Source: Ottelia alismoides
Lineage: Eukaryota; Streptophyta; Magnoliopsida; Alismatales; Hydrocharitaceae
NCBI GenBank assembly: GCA_037367405.1
Contig: JAZKJV010003270.1
Location: forward strand, 248,001-312,000
Direction: 5' to 3'
DNA: 64,000 bases
Shown: positions 1 to 11,723 of the stretch, piece after piece
How positions within the stretch are numbered: position 1 is the stretch's first letter
Layout of the letters: every line of letters begins with the position of its first letter
Notes under the pieces: model-generated
What the model saw: only the letters and a program-made list of their open reading frames with translations
Databases searched by the model: none
What the model was told of the DNA's origin: nothing
Made by a program: the position numbers and the translations under genes

Positions 1-57
1 AGAGGGAGCGAGGGTTGCCGATGATTAAGGTGGTTTTCGGCAGATCTTTTTGTGAGC

Positions 58-273
58 CTATGGTGGGAGATCGTAATGATAGGAAGAAGATGTCACAGAT
101 GAGTCCCACCTATCGTCAATGTTATTCTTAGAATAATCATGATGGAGAGTAGACAAAGCGTATGAATCAGATGAAAGCCAACCATCGTCAGAGTTATCCT
201 CAAACGAATAATACTTGAAGGTGGAGGCACTCAAGATATTCTTGTTCTTAAGCTGCTTTATCAATTTATGCAT
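58..273 (-). pseudogene. Unidentified acidic relic frame in element A
   Basis: A 71-codon minus-strand frame rich in Asp and Ser. It holds two similar Asn/Asp-Asp-Arg/Gly-Trp acidic stretches that may be an internal repeat. It matches no domain I recognise. Its place downstream of the protease relic suggests it belongs to the protease-RT spacer of element A, and it is unlikely to be an independent gene. Confidence 0.3.
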
Positions 274-306
274 AGTCTTGGGGGCAAGCGATTTGTACTC
301 GGATGA

Positions 307-1018
307 TTAATATTCTGAAGCACCAGTCTCAGTCATCTCATAAGAAATAATTCCGGTATATCTGATGAGACTAAAAGAATCAGCTTTGGACGAATAATAG
401 TAAGGGGTAGGAGTCATCCAATGAGGGTCAATATTCGATTGTTTTCTTACATAGGGCATTAGAGCCACTGTACTGACCTCACTCATAAGAATCACCTTGT
501 CCGGACCTGATGAGGAATTATCAACTGATTCCTTTTCCGACATGTCAAAGTTGACTTTCTTTCTCGATAAAGGAGCAGTTGAAATGGGCATTTTGGTTCG
601 CGTTGTATGTGAAGGTGTTGGTCCTGAGAGTGAGGTGTTGACAATCGAGCCTTCAAATGAATAACCATTGAAATATTCCTCCCTGGTCAATGCACGTCCT
701 GCATATTTGATCTCAATTAATTTGACATTTGTGCATTCTTGTGTCGGATCGATTTGGTCAAGGTGTTCAGATAATATCATGTCTGACTTAGGGTAAGCCC
801 ATGCATATGTTTCAGGATCATATGAGAAGTCATGTATTGGGTGTTCCTATGTAGGATCTGTCATAGCAATGGGAAATGGAAGAGTGGGTAGAGTCTCTGA
901 ACCAATGGTCATTTCGACAACCGCTATCTCAAGTGTAGCAGCGTTGTAGAGCTCTTCTACTGCTTGGTGGTTACAGTTGTTGACAGCTTCGTGGGTCGCC
1001 TCAAAATATCATGGTTCC
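307..1018 (-). pseudogene. Spacer region of element A pol (between protease and RT)
   Basis: One minus-strand frame is readable from about 1018 to 307. It is open from 780 downward and extends upstream across one TAG stop (about 862-864) that could be a decayed CAG. The composition is acidic, with Ser/Thr/Pro-rich stretches and no catalytic motif. It lies in a different frame from the protease relic at 1019-1522, so at least one frameshift separates them. In element B the equivalent protease-to-RT interval is also an acidic low-complexity linker. This is therefore best read as the pol spacer. Function is unknown. Confidence 0.4.
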
Positions 1019-1522
1019 TCAAAGACTAGATGAGATCGAAGTGCTCCCAATGTTGTTTAAATTGATTTCCCTAGTCTTGCACTCTATAATTGCCTTAGAT
1101 AAGGATAACAATGGCCTTTCGAGAATGATTGGAGACTGGGTGAATTCTCCTTGACGATCAATATCAATGATCATGAAGTCTATCTTGAGCAGAGCACCTT
1201 GGAAGGTAACCGTGATTGAAATGGTTCCTCTCGGTCGTTTTATCGCTCGATTAACTAGTTGAACGATATCTCTTATCTTCCTGATAGGTCCGAGTTTGAG
1301 CTTGTCAAATACAAAGGTCAGGAGGATAATTATTGGTGAGTCGTCATCGATTCGAGCATGGATAAATGTTGTGTCATTGATTCCACAGTCAAATCTGGGT
1401 AACCGCTTCACTCTACGGCTCTTGGTTTTTCTCCTCAACACTAAGGAGGTGGCCATTGACAAGATATGTCTTTTAGTCTTTGTTCTCATCCTGCCCAACT
1501 TTTTCATCATTAATTTGCTCAT
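1019..1522 (-). pseudogene. Retropepsin-like protease relic (Athila-like pol)
   Basis: The 167-codon frame aligns by eye with the protease of element B (16200-16590). Shared stretches include FDKLKLG versus FELGTL, VNRAIKRPRG versus VDRSVKRPKG, IDFMIIDID versus VDFVVLDME, and PIILERPLL versus PIILGRPFL. The family needs an Asp-Ser/Thr-Gly active site; here the site reads DDDSP, so the glycine is lost and catalysis is not expected. It ends in a stop just before the spacer frames. The N-terminal part is basic and not clearly conserved. The match is by pattern; a profile search would settle it. Confidence 0.7.
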
Positions 1523-1632
1523 TACAAATCCTTTAAGGTTGGGGAGTGTTCAATGGCTTGTATCAAGGGAATTTCAAAAATCAATCTTTACTCCAGTGCT
1601 TCGGATCCAAATTCTTCAAATCCTAGTCACTT

Positions 1633-1872
1633 TCAATTTTTAAGATTTTTTCTGTTTTTTTTCTTTCGAATTTTTAGTGTCTTTTGAACATTTTGATTTT
1701 TTGGTGTTTTTGGTGTGGTTGCAGTTCTGGTGCTTTCCGTAGATGAGGAGGGGTTCTGATTAGCCGAGTAAGAGTCAGAATCAGAGTCATTCCTAGGGGA
1801 GTAATATGCATAGGTGTCACTGTTAGAGTCGTCCTTAGACTGAACATGATATATGGGTTTTTGAATATCCAA
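1633..1872 (-). pseudogene. Acidic linker relic upstream of the element A protease
   Basis: A 79-codon minus-strand frame with repeated Asp-Ser runs, a Ser/Thr-rich middle and a Lys/Asn-rich tail. It lies directly upstream of the protease relic, where element B has its acidic gag-protease linker. It is in another frame than the protease, so an indel separates them. No enzymatic motif is visible. Confidence 0.35.
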
Positions 1873-2051
1873 GATATGATTTGACTTGTTATATTATGAA
1901 ATTCTCTCGTAAGAAATTATGGAAGGAGTATGCTCAGTTGGCAACAATCTGTAGGTCTCACACTCAACATATCGTTACTCAAGCATGCAATGTTGGGTTA
2001 CGTAGATTCCATATCCTTGATTGTGATTAGTAACTTCCTCATAAAGTGGAA

Positions 2052-2657
2052 TCATACAGGGATCATGCGTGTCAATATCATAGGTCGGATCCTCTGAATG
2101 TGTAGGTTGTCCGAAGGAGTGGTATACTGGTTGGTCACTAGAGATTTGATCATTAGTTTCAATCTAGTATGAGTGATCATTAGGTGCGAGCCGCTACATC
2201 TGGTTTGAATGGGCCATCGTGTTATTCTATAAGTTCCAGTTTGGATGTATTTCTGTGAATTGTGGACCTGTCCCAACAAGATCATGAGGAAAGAATGAAG
2301 ACAGTTGGGTTTGGTGTCTCGATCAATCATGTGTCTCAAAAGTGAATTGATCTTTAAATGGTTCATGAGTTTTGGAGAGAAATCAGGAATAAGATGGTTC
2401 AATCAAGGATGGCAATTGATCATATGTATATGAAGAAGTGGAGAATTCAGTCGGACGATCAGGGAAAATGAATTGGAATTGATTGAATGGGTCGGATTCA
2501 TCTGAGCGTCAAAGTCTCCCGCAAATGTTGTAGGATTCTTGATAAAAGAGGGTTTAGATGACTTGGGTATGATCGAGACAAATTCATTTTCATAGTACAA
2601 ATCTGATGGATACTCAGACCAATGTCCCGTTATTTTCAAAGGTGGATGAGTTGTCAT
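2052..2657 (-). pseudogene. Possible gag relic of element A
   Basis: One minus-strand frame of about 200 codons, broken once by a TGA at 2403-2405. It lies where gag should be: downstream of the leader and upstream of the protease relic. I cannot find the conserved Athila gag core (the pattern around FPFSLADRAATWL in element B). Assignment therefore rests on position only, and the core may have been deleted. It could equally be a chance frame. Confidence 0.3.
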
Positions 2658-4245
2658 AATGGATCTTGGTTAAAGTGCATGGGATACTCAACAGAAGAAA
2701 CCCTAATTTCTAAACCAAGGTGAGCGATGACACAATTGTTTGGTTTTTTTATATTTGAGATCGGTTCACACACAATAATGCAAACGCAAATCAAAACCTA
2801 ATTTCACCTAATTCACACAATTAAGCAGCAAGAGTTCGGCATGTTATCTTTTTAATTTTAATTGGTGATAAAATCAATCTTGGAAGAGAATTAGCGAGCT
2901 ATTAGGTGCTGGAAATTTTCTTAAACACTGGCTCGAATTCTTACGACTATCTGAACCTACTTTCAGCAAGTATGGATGTAATTACGGATAGTAAAACGTC
3001 TACCTGTTACTTAAGGATGTAGCCTTACGCAGTGTCCTTTAAACCACCCACTCTGCTAAGGAAATCCAGACTGTTTACCAGCTACCTGTATTTCCTCACT
3101 TAGAAGTAGCTAATCGTTTTTATAGAATCAGTAGTCTGAGCAAAGATTTCGGAGATGGGATCTAGCCTTAAGTGTCATCTATTTCCTCACTGAGAAGTAG
3201 CTAATCATTTTTATAGAATCAGTAGTCTGAGCGAAGATTCCAGAGCTGGGATCTAGCCTTAAGTATTGTCTCTCGCTCACTCAGATAGATAAATGAATCC
3301 AAGGACAAGGTTGCTCTCTCGCAAAAATTCTCAATTTTATGGGATAATTAAAGTCACTCTTATTTAGCAATCCCAATTTTAATTAGGTAATCACTAAAAA
3401 TTTAAGGTGACTAGAAATACACGTCTATCATCTGGTCTCAATTTCCTTTAAATTTTATGTGACAAAACATGAAGGAGAATTCGGGAAAAGCCGATGCACG
3501 TAAAAAATGATGATGTATGCTCAATTAGAAGACTTATAGTGATTCCTCGTAATCTCCATGTGGGATGCAATATAAGAGTTTAAAAAAATGCTATATGAAT
3601 GCAAGCCGACAAAAAACTGCACCTATCAGAAAGTTCTATTAGCCGTGAAGAATTGAGTTAAATTTTTGACTAAATTGAATGATCTAATGTGCGTCTCGAT
3701 TAATGTGTAGTGTGGACCTAGGTTCTACGAGCACAATAAAAAATCATAGAAGCTCTAATAGCATTATATGTAGGTCTAACCTACAAGCCACTCAAGTCGG
3801 GCCCCTCCCTCACCGGAGAGTTAAACAGGCCACGACGCACCCCAAAAAAAACTTCGAGTTTTTTTACACGCGTGAGAGTCCAAACAGACACCTATGTAAA
3901 TGAGAAAGTACTTAAAAAATAAAATTGCCGAAAATAAAACCTACACCCTATGCTCTCTTTTGACTCAACTCGATCTTAATTGTAATGTGGCTTGGCGGTC
4001 GGTGAAGATGCGTTGGTTTCATGAAAACCGCTCCATGTATGTCAAGTACCTCACTCGAAAAATAAGAGTGTAAGAGAGTGACCAAAAATAATAATAAAAA
4101 AAGAAAATATATGCTAAAAAACATAAAATGGAGTAAAATAAATGTGAAAAATGGAAAATATATATTGAAGATTCGGAGGCCAGAATGCCCGAATATGTAG
4201 AGAACGTTGCACTAATTTTGAAGACAAAAATGTAAGTTGTTTGCC
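2658..4245 (-). other. Untranslated leader of element A
   Basis: About 1.6 kb between the primer-binding site and the first gag-like frame on the minus strand. No convincing coding frame is present. It holds the 91-bp tandem duplication at 3089-3270. A leader longer than 1 kb is also present in elements B and D, so this looks typical of the group. Confidence 0.5.
3089..3270. repeat. 91-bp tandem duplication in the leader of element A
   Basis: Two adjacent units, 3089-3179 and 3180-3270, share TATTTCCTCAC, AGAAGTAGCTAATC, TTTTTATAGAATCAGTAGTC and GGGATCTAGCCTTAAGT. They differ by a handful of substitutions and no obvious indel. They are old enough to have diverged. Confidence 0.9.
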
Positions 4246-4263
4246 TCCTCGACAACGACGCCA
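4246..4263 (-). other. Primer-binding site of element A (tRNA-Asp type, degenerate)
   Basis: The minus strand reads TGGCGTCGTTGTCGAGGA. The complement of the plant tRNA-Asp 3' end is TGGCGCCGTTGCCGGGGA. The three differences are all transitions. It sits two bases from the LTR end, as expected for a Gypsy primer site. Confidence 0.85.
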
Positions 4264-4265
4264 TC

Positions 4266-7200
4266 TGATGAGTCGTGAAATTCCCTACTTAATTGATGCG
4301 AATTATTAAACATTCAAAATATATTTTGAATTTGTTGTTTTGTTGTAGGTGGGTAATTAGAATCAACTAAGAAATAACCACGATTCATTTATTCAATTTT
4401 AATGGGACCCGTTTTATGTTTATTTCACTTGAGAAAGTCCCAAGGTCGAACTCAAGGAGGCAAAGGAACAACTTAGAATTATGTCTATCAAAGTTTGTAT
4501 GTGTTTTTCGAGGCAAATAAATTTTGTATTTTTATGTAATTTTTGGATGCAAATGAAAATGTGACCAATTTTAAGTACTAAAATGCAATTTTTAATTAAA
4601 CAGAGTCCAAATATTATGAAACTTAGTCGAGAGATAAGTAATGACGAAATAAAGGCATTGTAATTTTTATGGAATTTTTGGATGCAACATGACTATTTTA
4701 TGAATTTATGAATGCAAACATTGTTATTTTATTTAATTAATTATAATAACTATTAAGTATAATTATTTTCAGGAAATAAAATTATCCAAGATAAATCATT
4801 AAGTGATGTATCTTACAACAATCCTAAATCCTAAAAATATTGAGGTTAATATCTATTAAAAATTAATTAATGAAATGACAAAATGATTATTATAGAGTAA
4901 AATATGCATGCAAATGCAAATATTTTTTTGTATGATGTCAAATACAATTAAATCTACTATCCAAGATTTTTTGGCAATTTTCCGAATTATGGTTCCTTTA
5001 TTATGAATTTCTAAGCTCGGAATGGGCAAAATATGCAATTTTATGCATGAATATTTATTATTAATTAACCACAAAGAATAAAAATATCACAAACGTGCCA
5101 TTGTTTAGAGAATAAATTGTAGAACAACATGCTATTTTTGGAATAATTAGATAATGTAATAAAGATGTTTAAAATTACATAAAAAATCGGGGGTATACAT
5201 GCAATATTCGAGAATGAAACAAAACACATAATAGGGACTTAGATGTAATTACCCAAAACTCAGGTGGCAAGGTTGTAAAATGTCCAGTGGGCAGGTGTGC
5301 CGCACGTGCCTTTTTGTCAGTGGGTCCTTATGTAAATTTTGTGAACTTGGATGACCTTTCTGTAAAATTTTCAGAGGGGCATGCACACGACACGCGCCAC
5401 CTGGATGGTTGGGATCTCTTCATGGCTTTGGCTGAACTCCAAGGGCACCGATGCAAAAGTTCCCTCCTGCACATGCGCAGCATGTGGGAGGGCCTCAGGC
5501 CTTTGATTCCAACTAGTGTGGCATAGGAGTATGGCGAAGCAGTGACGGTTGAGGGTGCTGCTCCTCTGACCGACGTCAAAAAGCGGAGAGAGAGAATCCT
5601 GAAGCGAGGATGGAGGAGCTCCCGGTGGTACCTCGTAGCAGAGTTGGAGTGGGGACATGCCTGAGGCGTGGCTAGTGGCAGAAGAGCTTCTATTGAAGGT
5701 AGAAGGCGACTGATGGTGGTGATGAGATGCAGAGGCAATGTCCATGCAAACTCTGTGGGTGGAGAGTCGAAGGTGAGATCTAGCGAAGGTGGTTGGGGAG
5801 ATGAATCGCGTTGCAGGGGTGAGGAAGAAGCCGTACATGGGCTCTATGGCGCAGATCGTTGGCTGGAGCAAGAAGCAGTAAATTGGGGTTGGACCACTAC
5901 TAGGCTGCAACGACGCCAAGAGCCTCGGACCTCGTCGTCGAGAGCTGGAAGCCGGGCTGTCACCACTGTCCTCGTCTCTTTGCTAGGTGCTAATGGTGGA
6001 TTGGTAGTTACCGATGGTGGAAAGGATGAAGGTGGGGGTCATAACTGAGAGAAGATAATACGGGGGTGATGGAATGCAGGTGGAGCTGTGTATACGTGTA
6101 TGAATGTTGGCTCAACGGCTTGGAGGAGCGTGATAGCAAGGCAGCTTTACACGAGGAATGGTAGTGCTGCAAAAGTCAGCCAAGCCACCGGACCTCACTG
6201 AAGAAGAAGGAGACGACGACATGTCACCCTGTAGCCCCCACTTTCACCGTGCAATTGGCAGATAATGGAGAAGAGGGGCAGTGATGGTGGTTATATAAGG
6301 CAAGGGTGATGGAGACGATCGACTGTATGAGGCAGGGGATGATTGACGAGATACATGGCGGCGTGGCGAGTTATGGAAAGGAGATCAAAGATGGTGGTTG
6401 ACCGATCTTGACGAGGAAGGCGATTTGGAATGAGGTCGTCTAATGGAGATTGGGATTTGAGTCGGAGATGTGTGAAAATCACGAAGGAGGGGCGATGTGA
6501 TTGGATGCTAGATCGAGGGGGCGATGCTGGTCATAGATGGAAGGTGGTCGAAGGACGGTTGCATGAAACTTGGGGAGCGGTGGAATTGCCCCTAAAGGGG
6601 AAAGTGTGGTGGATGTCGGTCGCACGTGCATTGCACATGTAGTGGAGATACTTGCGCTGCACGTGCGGGATTTTTATTTTTATTTTTAAAATATTTGATT
6701 ATTTTATTATTTATCTATTTTTTTAATAAAATGTATTATAAATACTTCCAAAAATCAATGACACGTGACGGCTCCAGGAGCTGCCATGTGTTAGCCCCAG
6801 AATAATTGAGAAAAAAGTCAAAGATAAATATGAAATAAATAGAAAATGACATCAAATCAAAAAATTTTCTTCATAAAAGATGCTATCTTGACGAGATCTA
6901 CAACTTTCATGATGATACCAAAACAAAATCATTCAAATGCATAAAATGATATTTTTGGTGGTTCTCTATGAACATAGAAAACCAAATTTTGGGGGCTTTG
7001 AATTTTTTATGTGGTTTTAATTAAGATAAAATTCAGGAAAATATGATAAAATCAAGGACACATACTACACATTAATCTGATTTTTAAATTTTTAGTAATT
7101 AAGAAAACTGTTAAGTAAAATAAAATATGATACAGACGACTTTTGGAGAGACTGTTAGTGAACACTCAGACTCAATTAATTTCTTTAGTTTCAAAGTCAA

Positions 7201-7828
7201 TTTAGATTTTGATTTTTGCACATTTTAATAGATCTTCTATCAAAGAAAATAAATAAAAAAGAAATAAAATAAAATAAGTTAATTATGTACATAAAATAAT
7301 AGGTCAAAAACCACTAAAATACAAAATGTACAAAAGAGACCTGAAACCCAACTTTCACATATGAGTTCCGATTCAGTTTCACTTGAACTTGGTTTTGTTC
7401 TATGGTTATTCAATGTGCATTATTTCAAAAGTGAGTAGAATCAAATTAGACACTGGATGAGGAAGATATGAGCGTTTCAGTCTGGAAATCCTGAAATCAG
7501 GGTTTGAGTTTCTGGACCACTTATTTATGTTAGTGATTTTTTGTATTTTTTGTTTATTCTTGTTAGCAATATATACACAATGGAGTGGTTTCAAGTCATT
7601 TGGAGTTATCATGAATTGCTTAAAAATAGTGGAAGCTAGCTTATTTTACCGATCAATTGGGTTGTGATTTTTGGCTCCTTATTTTATGCAATTATGAGTG
7701 ATAAAATGCCATTATTATTTACACAAGCATGAATGCTAATTATGCAATATAAATGAAGAAATTCCAATGATCTTTGGGGATTTGAGCTTAATTATTATCT
7801 TTTAGAGTGATGAATATGAGATTCATCA
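4266..7828 (-). repeat. 5' LTR of element A
   Basis: The inner end (plus-strand TGATGAGTCG at 4266) lies two bases beyond the primer site. The outer end is placed at 7828, where the minus strand starts TGATGAATC and continues into ATTCATCACTCT, matching the start of element B's LTR at 8084. The segment near 7420-7470 also matches the reverse complement of D's LTR near 38780-38830, which supports a shared origin. Length is about 3.56 kb. It contains a G/C-rich block (5280-6660), CACGTG sites at 5303, 6623, 6660 and 6762, and a TATA-like site at 6291. Apparent reading frames inside it are not genes. Confidence 0.7.
6291..6298 (-). promoter_or_regulatory. TATA-like box in element A LTR
   Basis: TTATATAA lies at the edge of the G/C-rich block of the minus-strand LTR, so transcription would run toward the primer site. 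The sequence is its own reverse complement, so orientation comes from the element. No start-site data are available. Confidence 0.4.
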
Positions 7829-8083
7829 GGTACATAGGTAAATGTCAAAAGATAGAATGTGAACTTGTTCGCATTCTGGCTAGGGTTTGCTGGCACTCAG
7901 GTTCCTTGAAGGCTTCATTAATTTTATGCCATCCTCAAGCATCATTAGATTGGGTCTAAACTCAAATATCCAGTCCCAATTCCTCAAGTGATCATTCAAG
8001 TCATCTCATCAATCATGCAGTTGTGAAAGTGATGTGCTGCTCATATTCTTTAGAAGGCAGAGATGAAGAGTGCATTATATCAC
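7829..8083. other. Short spacer between elements A and B
   Basis: 255 bases lie between the outer end of A's LTR and the start of B's 5' LTR. No coding frame or repeat was recognised. The five bases before B's LTR are ATCAC, which would be one half of B's target duplication; the other half is lost because B's 3' LTR is truncated. Confidence 0.45.
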
Positions 8084-10063
8084 TGATGAATACCCATTCA
8101 TCACTCTTTATTCTTTTATTTTAGCTACAAAACCCATGCAAAACACATGTATATTTCTGTAAATATCAATAATTATCATTCAGCATGCATTATGTAATTA
8201 TGAATAATTAGCATGTTTTTGTGCATAAATAAAAGAATAAAGAAATAAAAGAAAAAGAGGGAGATATTTAGAATAAATATTGAGCTACCTAATCCCACGG
8301 GAGGGCTCAGCATGGGCCTTACAGCATAAAAACCCAAGTAGAGAGAGATAAGGAAGCTCATGTGTGTACATATATACCTGTAAATAAAATAAAAGTATTT
8401 TCCTCTTATTCAAATAAAAATAGGTTTGTATTTATATGTATATATTTGTAAATATTTAATTAAAATAAAAATGGAGAAAATGAAAATAAATAAAAATCCC
8501 CTTCTTCATTGTATAGAGACCATGTACATAGAACCACCATATCTATTTATTTCACCTAGTAAATAAATAAATAAAATTCCACAAAAATTGGTACATATTT
8601 CTTACTCTATATTGTAGATAAATAAAATAAAAATAACAAAAATAAAATAAAAATACATTTTTATTCCAAATTTTATTATATAAATAAATAAAATATAAAA
8701 TTGTAATAAAATGTACAAAAACAAATAATTAAAAATCAAAAATTAAAAATATATATTGCATATACCTATATATAATAATATTATTTTGTAAATACCTAAT
8801 TTATATTTAAAAAAATAAATAAAAATCACAAAAAAATAGTTTAAAAATAAAGAAACATTTTTCATGTTTTAACTTTTTCCAAATTTGGCCATTTACTATT
8901 TTTATTTAATTTCTAATTATTTAATAAATAGCACGCTCTGATTGGTCCGCGGGGGATGTTGACCCCTGGTCAACTCTCCCCCCAGGACCACCAGAGCCGG
9001 ATCATGCTCGCCCGACTCCTTTTCTCCTAATTCTTCCCACTCGATCCGATCGCCACACCCCTTAACCCCGGGTCCTAATCCTTCCTCTTGCATTCGAGAT
9101 CCACGCCCGGTGGTCTTTCCTCGGGGTCCGAGCTCCGATGTCCATGCCCGACCCCTTCTTCTCGGACCCCTAGCCATATTTAACCCCTGCTATGCCGCAC
9201 CATTCCACGGATCTTTGGCTCCGCATTTTCGTCCCAGGACCTCCACCACCTTCGCCTGAGTGACAGCTAGCGTCTGGTGGTGTCGCAGTGAGGAGGGTGT
9301 GCCCCGGCCACTGATCCAGTGACCTAGCACCGCCGTGCGCTGCCCCTTGAGTAGCGCTCGAGCCTCGGGCATCGACGGCCATCGAGGCAAGGACAAGGAG
9401 CTTCAGAAGCTTCTTCCCAGTCGACCTCGACCTTCTGGTAAGCCTAGTTCGTTCTATCTTTCGCCAATTTCCGTTTACGCTCAATTTCATCCATCGCCGT
9501 CGACCATCGATTCCGGCCATATCGTCCACCCATTCCATCGATTGACCCGACCATCACCTTCGCCTTACTTCCCCGCACGTTCTTCGCCCCTTCATCCAAC
9601 CCAGTTTGCCATGGTACTGGGAGTTGAACTCCTTCGCCGTTGCTTCGCCGGAGTTCCTCTACCCCGATGCATCGTTCACCCGTTCCGCCGCTAACCGGGT
9701 CGAGGCACTTTGCCCTCGACCTAGGAGTCTTTCTGTGTAGCTTTGCAGGTCAGTGGAGGTCCATCTGAGGACCTCAACTTCCAGGCACAGGAGCTCAGCT
9801 CCGCCATTGTCGCCCAGGCTTCTCGGAGCTTGTTGGCATTATTGGAGGGGGTCTTCATACGTGGGAGGCTCCTGCGTCCCTTTTCCAATCATCAGCAACC
9901 CCCGAGGAGGTCCACTGCGCGCGTATCGGGCCGGCGAAGTTCGCCAGCCACCTGTTCTTGGAGGACCCTCCAGAGCCATCCATCTGCCCTTGTTGTGCCA
10001 GATCCTTTGTGGACCGTTCGATTTAGGCGAAGAAGAGGCCAGTAGCAGCCACCGTCAGATCGA

Positions 10064-10647
10064 CACGTGGCCTCTTCTCCGCCCTCCATCCAGCGAGGGT
10101 TAGCCACATCGACTCTCAACCGTTGATCCCCCACGTGGCGCACCCTCCGTCGTCTGATCAGATTCGAGGGACCTTCGTTGAGGAGCAGCCCCCTTGCACC
10201 CATGAGATCACCACGTGACGCATCCTCCACCCTCGGATAAATAAGTGGGGTAATTTCACTTAGGCCCCCCTCATGTTTTGTTTTAGCATTTACTCTCGTA
10301 AATATTTTCCGCAGTTTATTTTAGTTTGGAATATTTGCATAGAGGACCTCGTCAGTTATTTGAATTATATTTCTACCCTTGTATATTGTGGACACGTGCT
10401 TCGTCACGTGAATCTTTGGTGGTTTTGCATATATGGGCCTGTAGTTTTTACATGTTATGGAATGAGATATATTTTTGGATATTTGCACTTATGCCCCTGT
10501 GAGTGTTTTTAATTCTGCATGTGCTGAATATCGTGGGATTTTTACAACTTAGCCCCTGGACTTTTAGCACCAGTTGCTAATTAGTCCTGGGACTTAAGTT
10601 ATTTGCATATAGGTCCCTGAGTGCCCATTACACGTGCCTTGCACGTG
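10064..10647. promoter_or_regulatory. Cluster of G-box (CACGTG) sites in element B LTR
   Basis: CACGTG occurs at 10064, 10132, 10212, 10393, 10405, 10631 and 10642, with one more at 11507. Chance expectation is about one per 4 kb of unbiased sequence. Plant bZIP and bHLH factors bind this hexamer. The sites bracket the probable promoter zone, so a role in LTR transcription is plausible but untested. The 10064 site is kept in the 3' LTR copy near 23926. Confidence 0.6.
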
Positions 10648-10740
10648 AGAACTTGGACTTTTTGCCCCAGGACCGCCCAAGTTTCGGTTCTTGTTACTGT
10701 TAGGCCTCTAGAAGATATTTTATTGCAGACAGGTCCATGT
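10334..10740 (+). repeat. Degenerate ~60-bp periodic motif in element B LTR
   Basis: A motif of the type TTTGCATATAGGTCCCTG recurs with TTTGCA-like starts near 10334, 10424, 10482, 10541, 10602 and 10723. Spacing is about 60 bp or a multiple of that. Similar units are visible in D's LTR (near 43150, 43212 and 43250) and, inverted, in A's LTR (5020-5240). Confidence 0.6.
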
Positions 10741-11705
10741 GACTGTGGGCTCTTGTTTGCTTTAAATAATATATCAAATTGTATCCAAATTAAGTGAAAA
10801 TTTGATATGTAGCTCCTGCTAATGGGTAGAATTTGAAGTAATTTTTTGGAAAATTTTAGAGCCATTTTATTATTTTTAAAAATTCAAAAACCTCTCTTTT
10901 TCTGTTTGTCTAGAAAAAAAATCACAAAAAAATATCAAAGTATCTTTAAAAATTAGCAAAAATTCAGATTTTGTGTATTTTGGTGTGCTTGATTTTCTGA
11001 CATTTTTTGTCATTTTTGGATTTATAAAAAATATAAAAATTAAAAAACCTTGAAAAGCTCATAAAAATTCTAATAATTAATAGAAAATCCCAAAAATAAT
11101 AAATCTTTTTCTTGATTGTTCCTTTTTGTTCATACTTCACAGGAAAAATACCTCCAGGCCTTGATCAAACCATTTCGTATTTTTAAATGGTCTTACAAGC
11201 CTGATTGGACAGTTTTCAGTTATTTTTGCCTTATTTTATTTTTAGGAAAATCCTATAGAAATCAGAAAATTATCAAAAATTCAGTAAAAACAGTAAAAAA
11301 TATAAAAACCATAAAAATATTTTTATTAGATTTTTTAGAGCATTTTTGGTTAATTAAAGAATTGTTCAAAGTTGCTTGTTTTAATTGTTTTATTATTTTC
11401 TTTATAATTAAAAAGTCCAAAAAATATAAAAATATTAAAAATCCACCAAAAATAATTTGTCTTTATTTTTCTTTATTTTTGACTACTTCGTAGGCCGCAA
11501 GGCCATCACGTGCTTCCTGAGTTCGACCCGGGGTGCTATACCAGGTTAATATCATAGTGAGACCGCTATTTTGTATTTCATCGATTTTCATCTTTCTTTG
11601 GTGGTCTTAATCTTTTTCTTGATTGAGCTCTGAGTCCCGAGTGACTGAGGTCACAACGACCGTATTGATACACTCTACCTTAGTTGTTCGGGTGGCTCAT
11701 CAGAA

Positions 11706-11723
11706 TGGCGCCGTCGCCGGGGA
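11706..11723 (+). other. Primer-binding site of element B (tRNA-Asp)
   Basis: TGGCGCCGTCGCCGGGGA differs at one position from the complement of the plant tRNA-Asp 3' end (TGGCGCCGTTGCCGGGGA). It lies three bases after the LTR end. Confidence 0.95.

Larger units (their letters stand above)
1..7828 (-). mobile_element. Element A: degenerate Athila-like Ty3/Gypsy retrotransposon, 5' part only
   Basis: Read on the minus strand, this stretch gives in order a 5' LTR (4266-7828), a tRNA-Asp primer-binding site (4246-4263), a long leader, a poorly preserved gag-like frame (2052-2657), an acidic linker (1633-1872), a protease relic (1019-1522) and spacer frames (58-1018). Reverse transcriptase, integrase and the 3' LTR would lie left of the window. 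Family placement rests on the primer site and on protease similarity to element B. The LTR start (TGATGAATC on the minus strand) matches the LTR starts of elements B and D. It is the most decayed of the three Athila-like copies. Confidence 0.75.
8084..11702 (+). repeat. 5' LTR of element B (3.6 kb)
   Basis: It starts TGATGAATAC and ends CTCATCA three bases before the primer site. The first 2.0 kb is repeated at 22081-23975. It is very A/T-rich at 8100-8930, G/C-rich at 8930-10240, and carries a roughly 60-bp periodic motif at 10334-10740. Eight CACGTG sites lie between 10064 and 11512. A weak TAAATAA at 10238-10244 is the only TATA-like candidate near the G/C-to-A/T switch. Frames at 8917-10230 lie inside the LTR, overlap on both strands and are rejected as genes. 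Confidence 0.88.

Noticed and set aside
5287..6642. Several 60-180 codon frames on both strands in a G/C-rich block
   Set aside because: They lie inside A's LTR, overlap on opposite strands, and carry no domain. The G/C-rich block itself explains the lack of stops.
8917..10230. Overlapping frames up to 122 codons in a G/C-rich block
   Set aside because: Inside B's 5' LTR and repeated in the 3' LTR at 23042-24007 with indels that do not keep frame.
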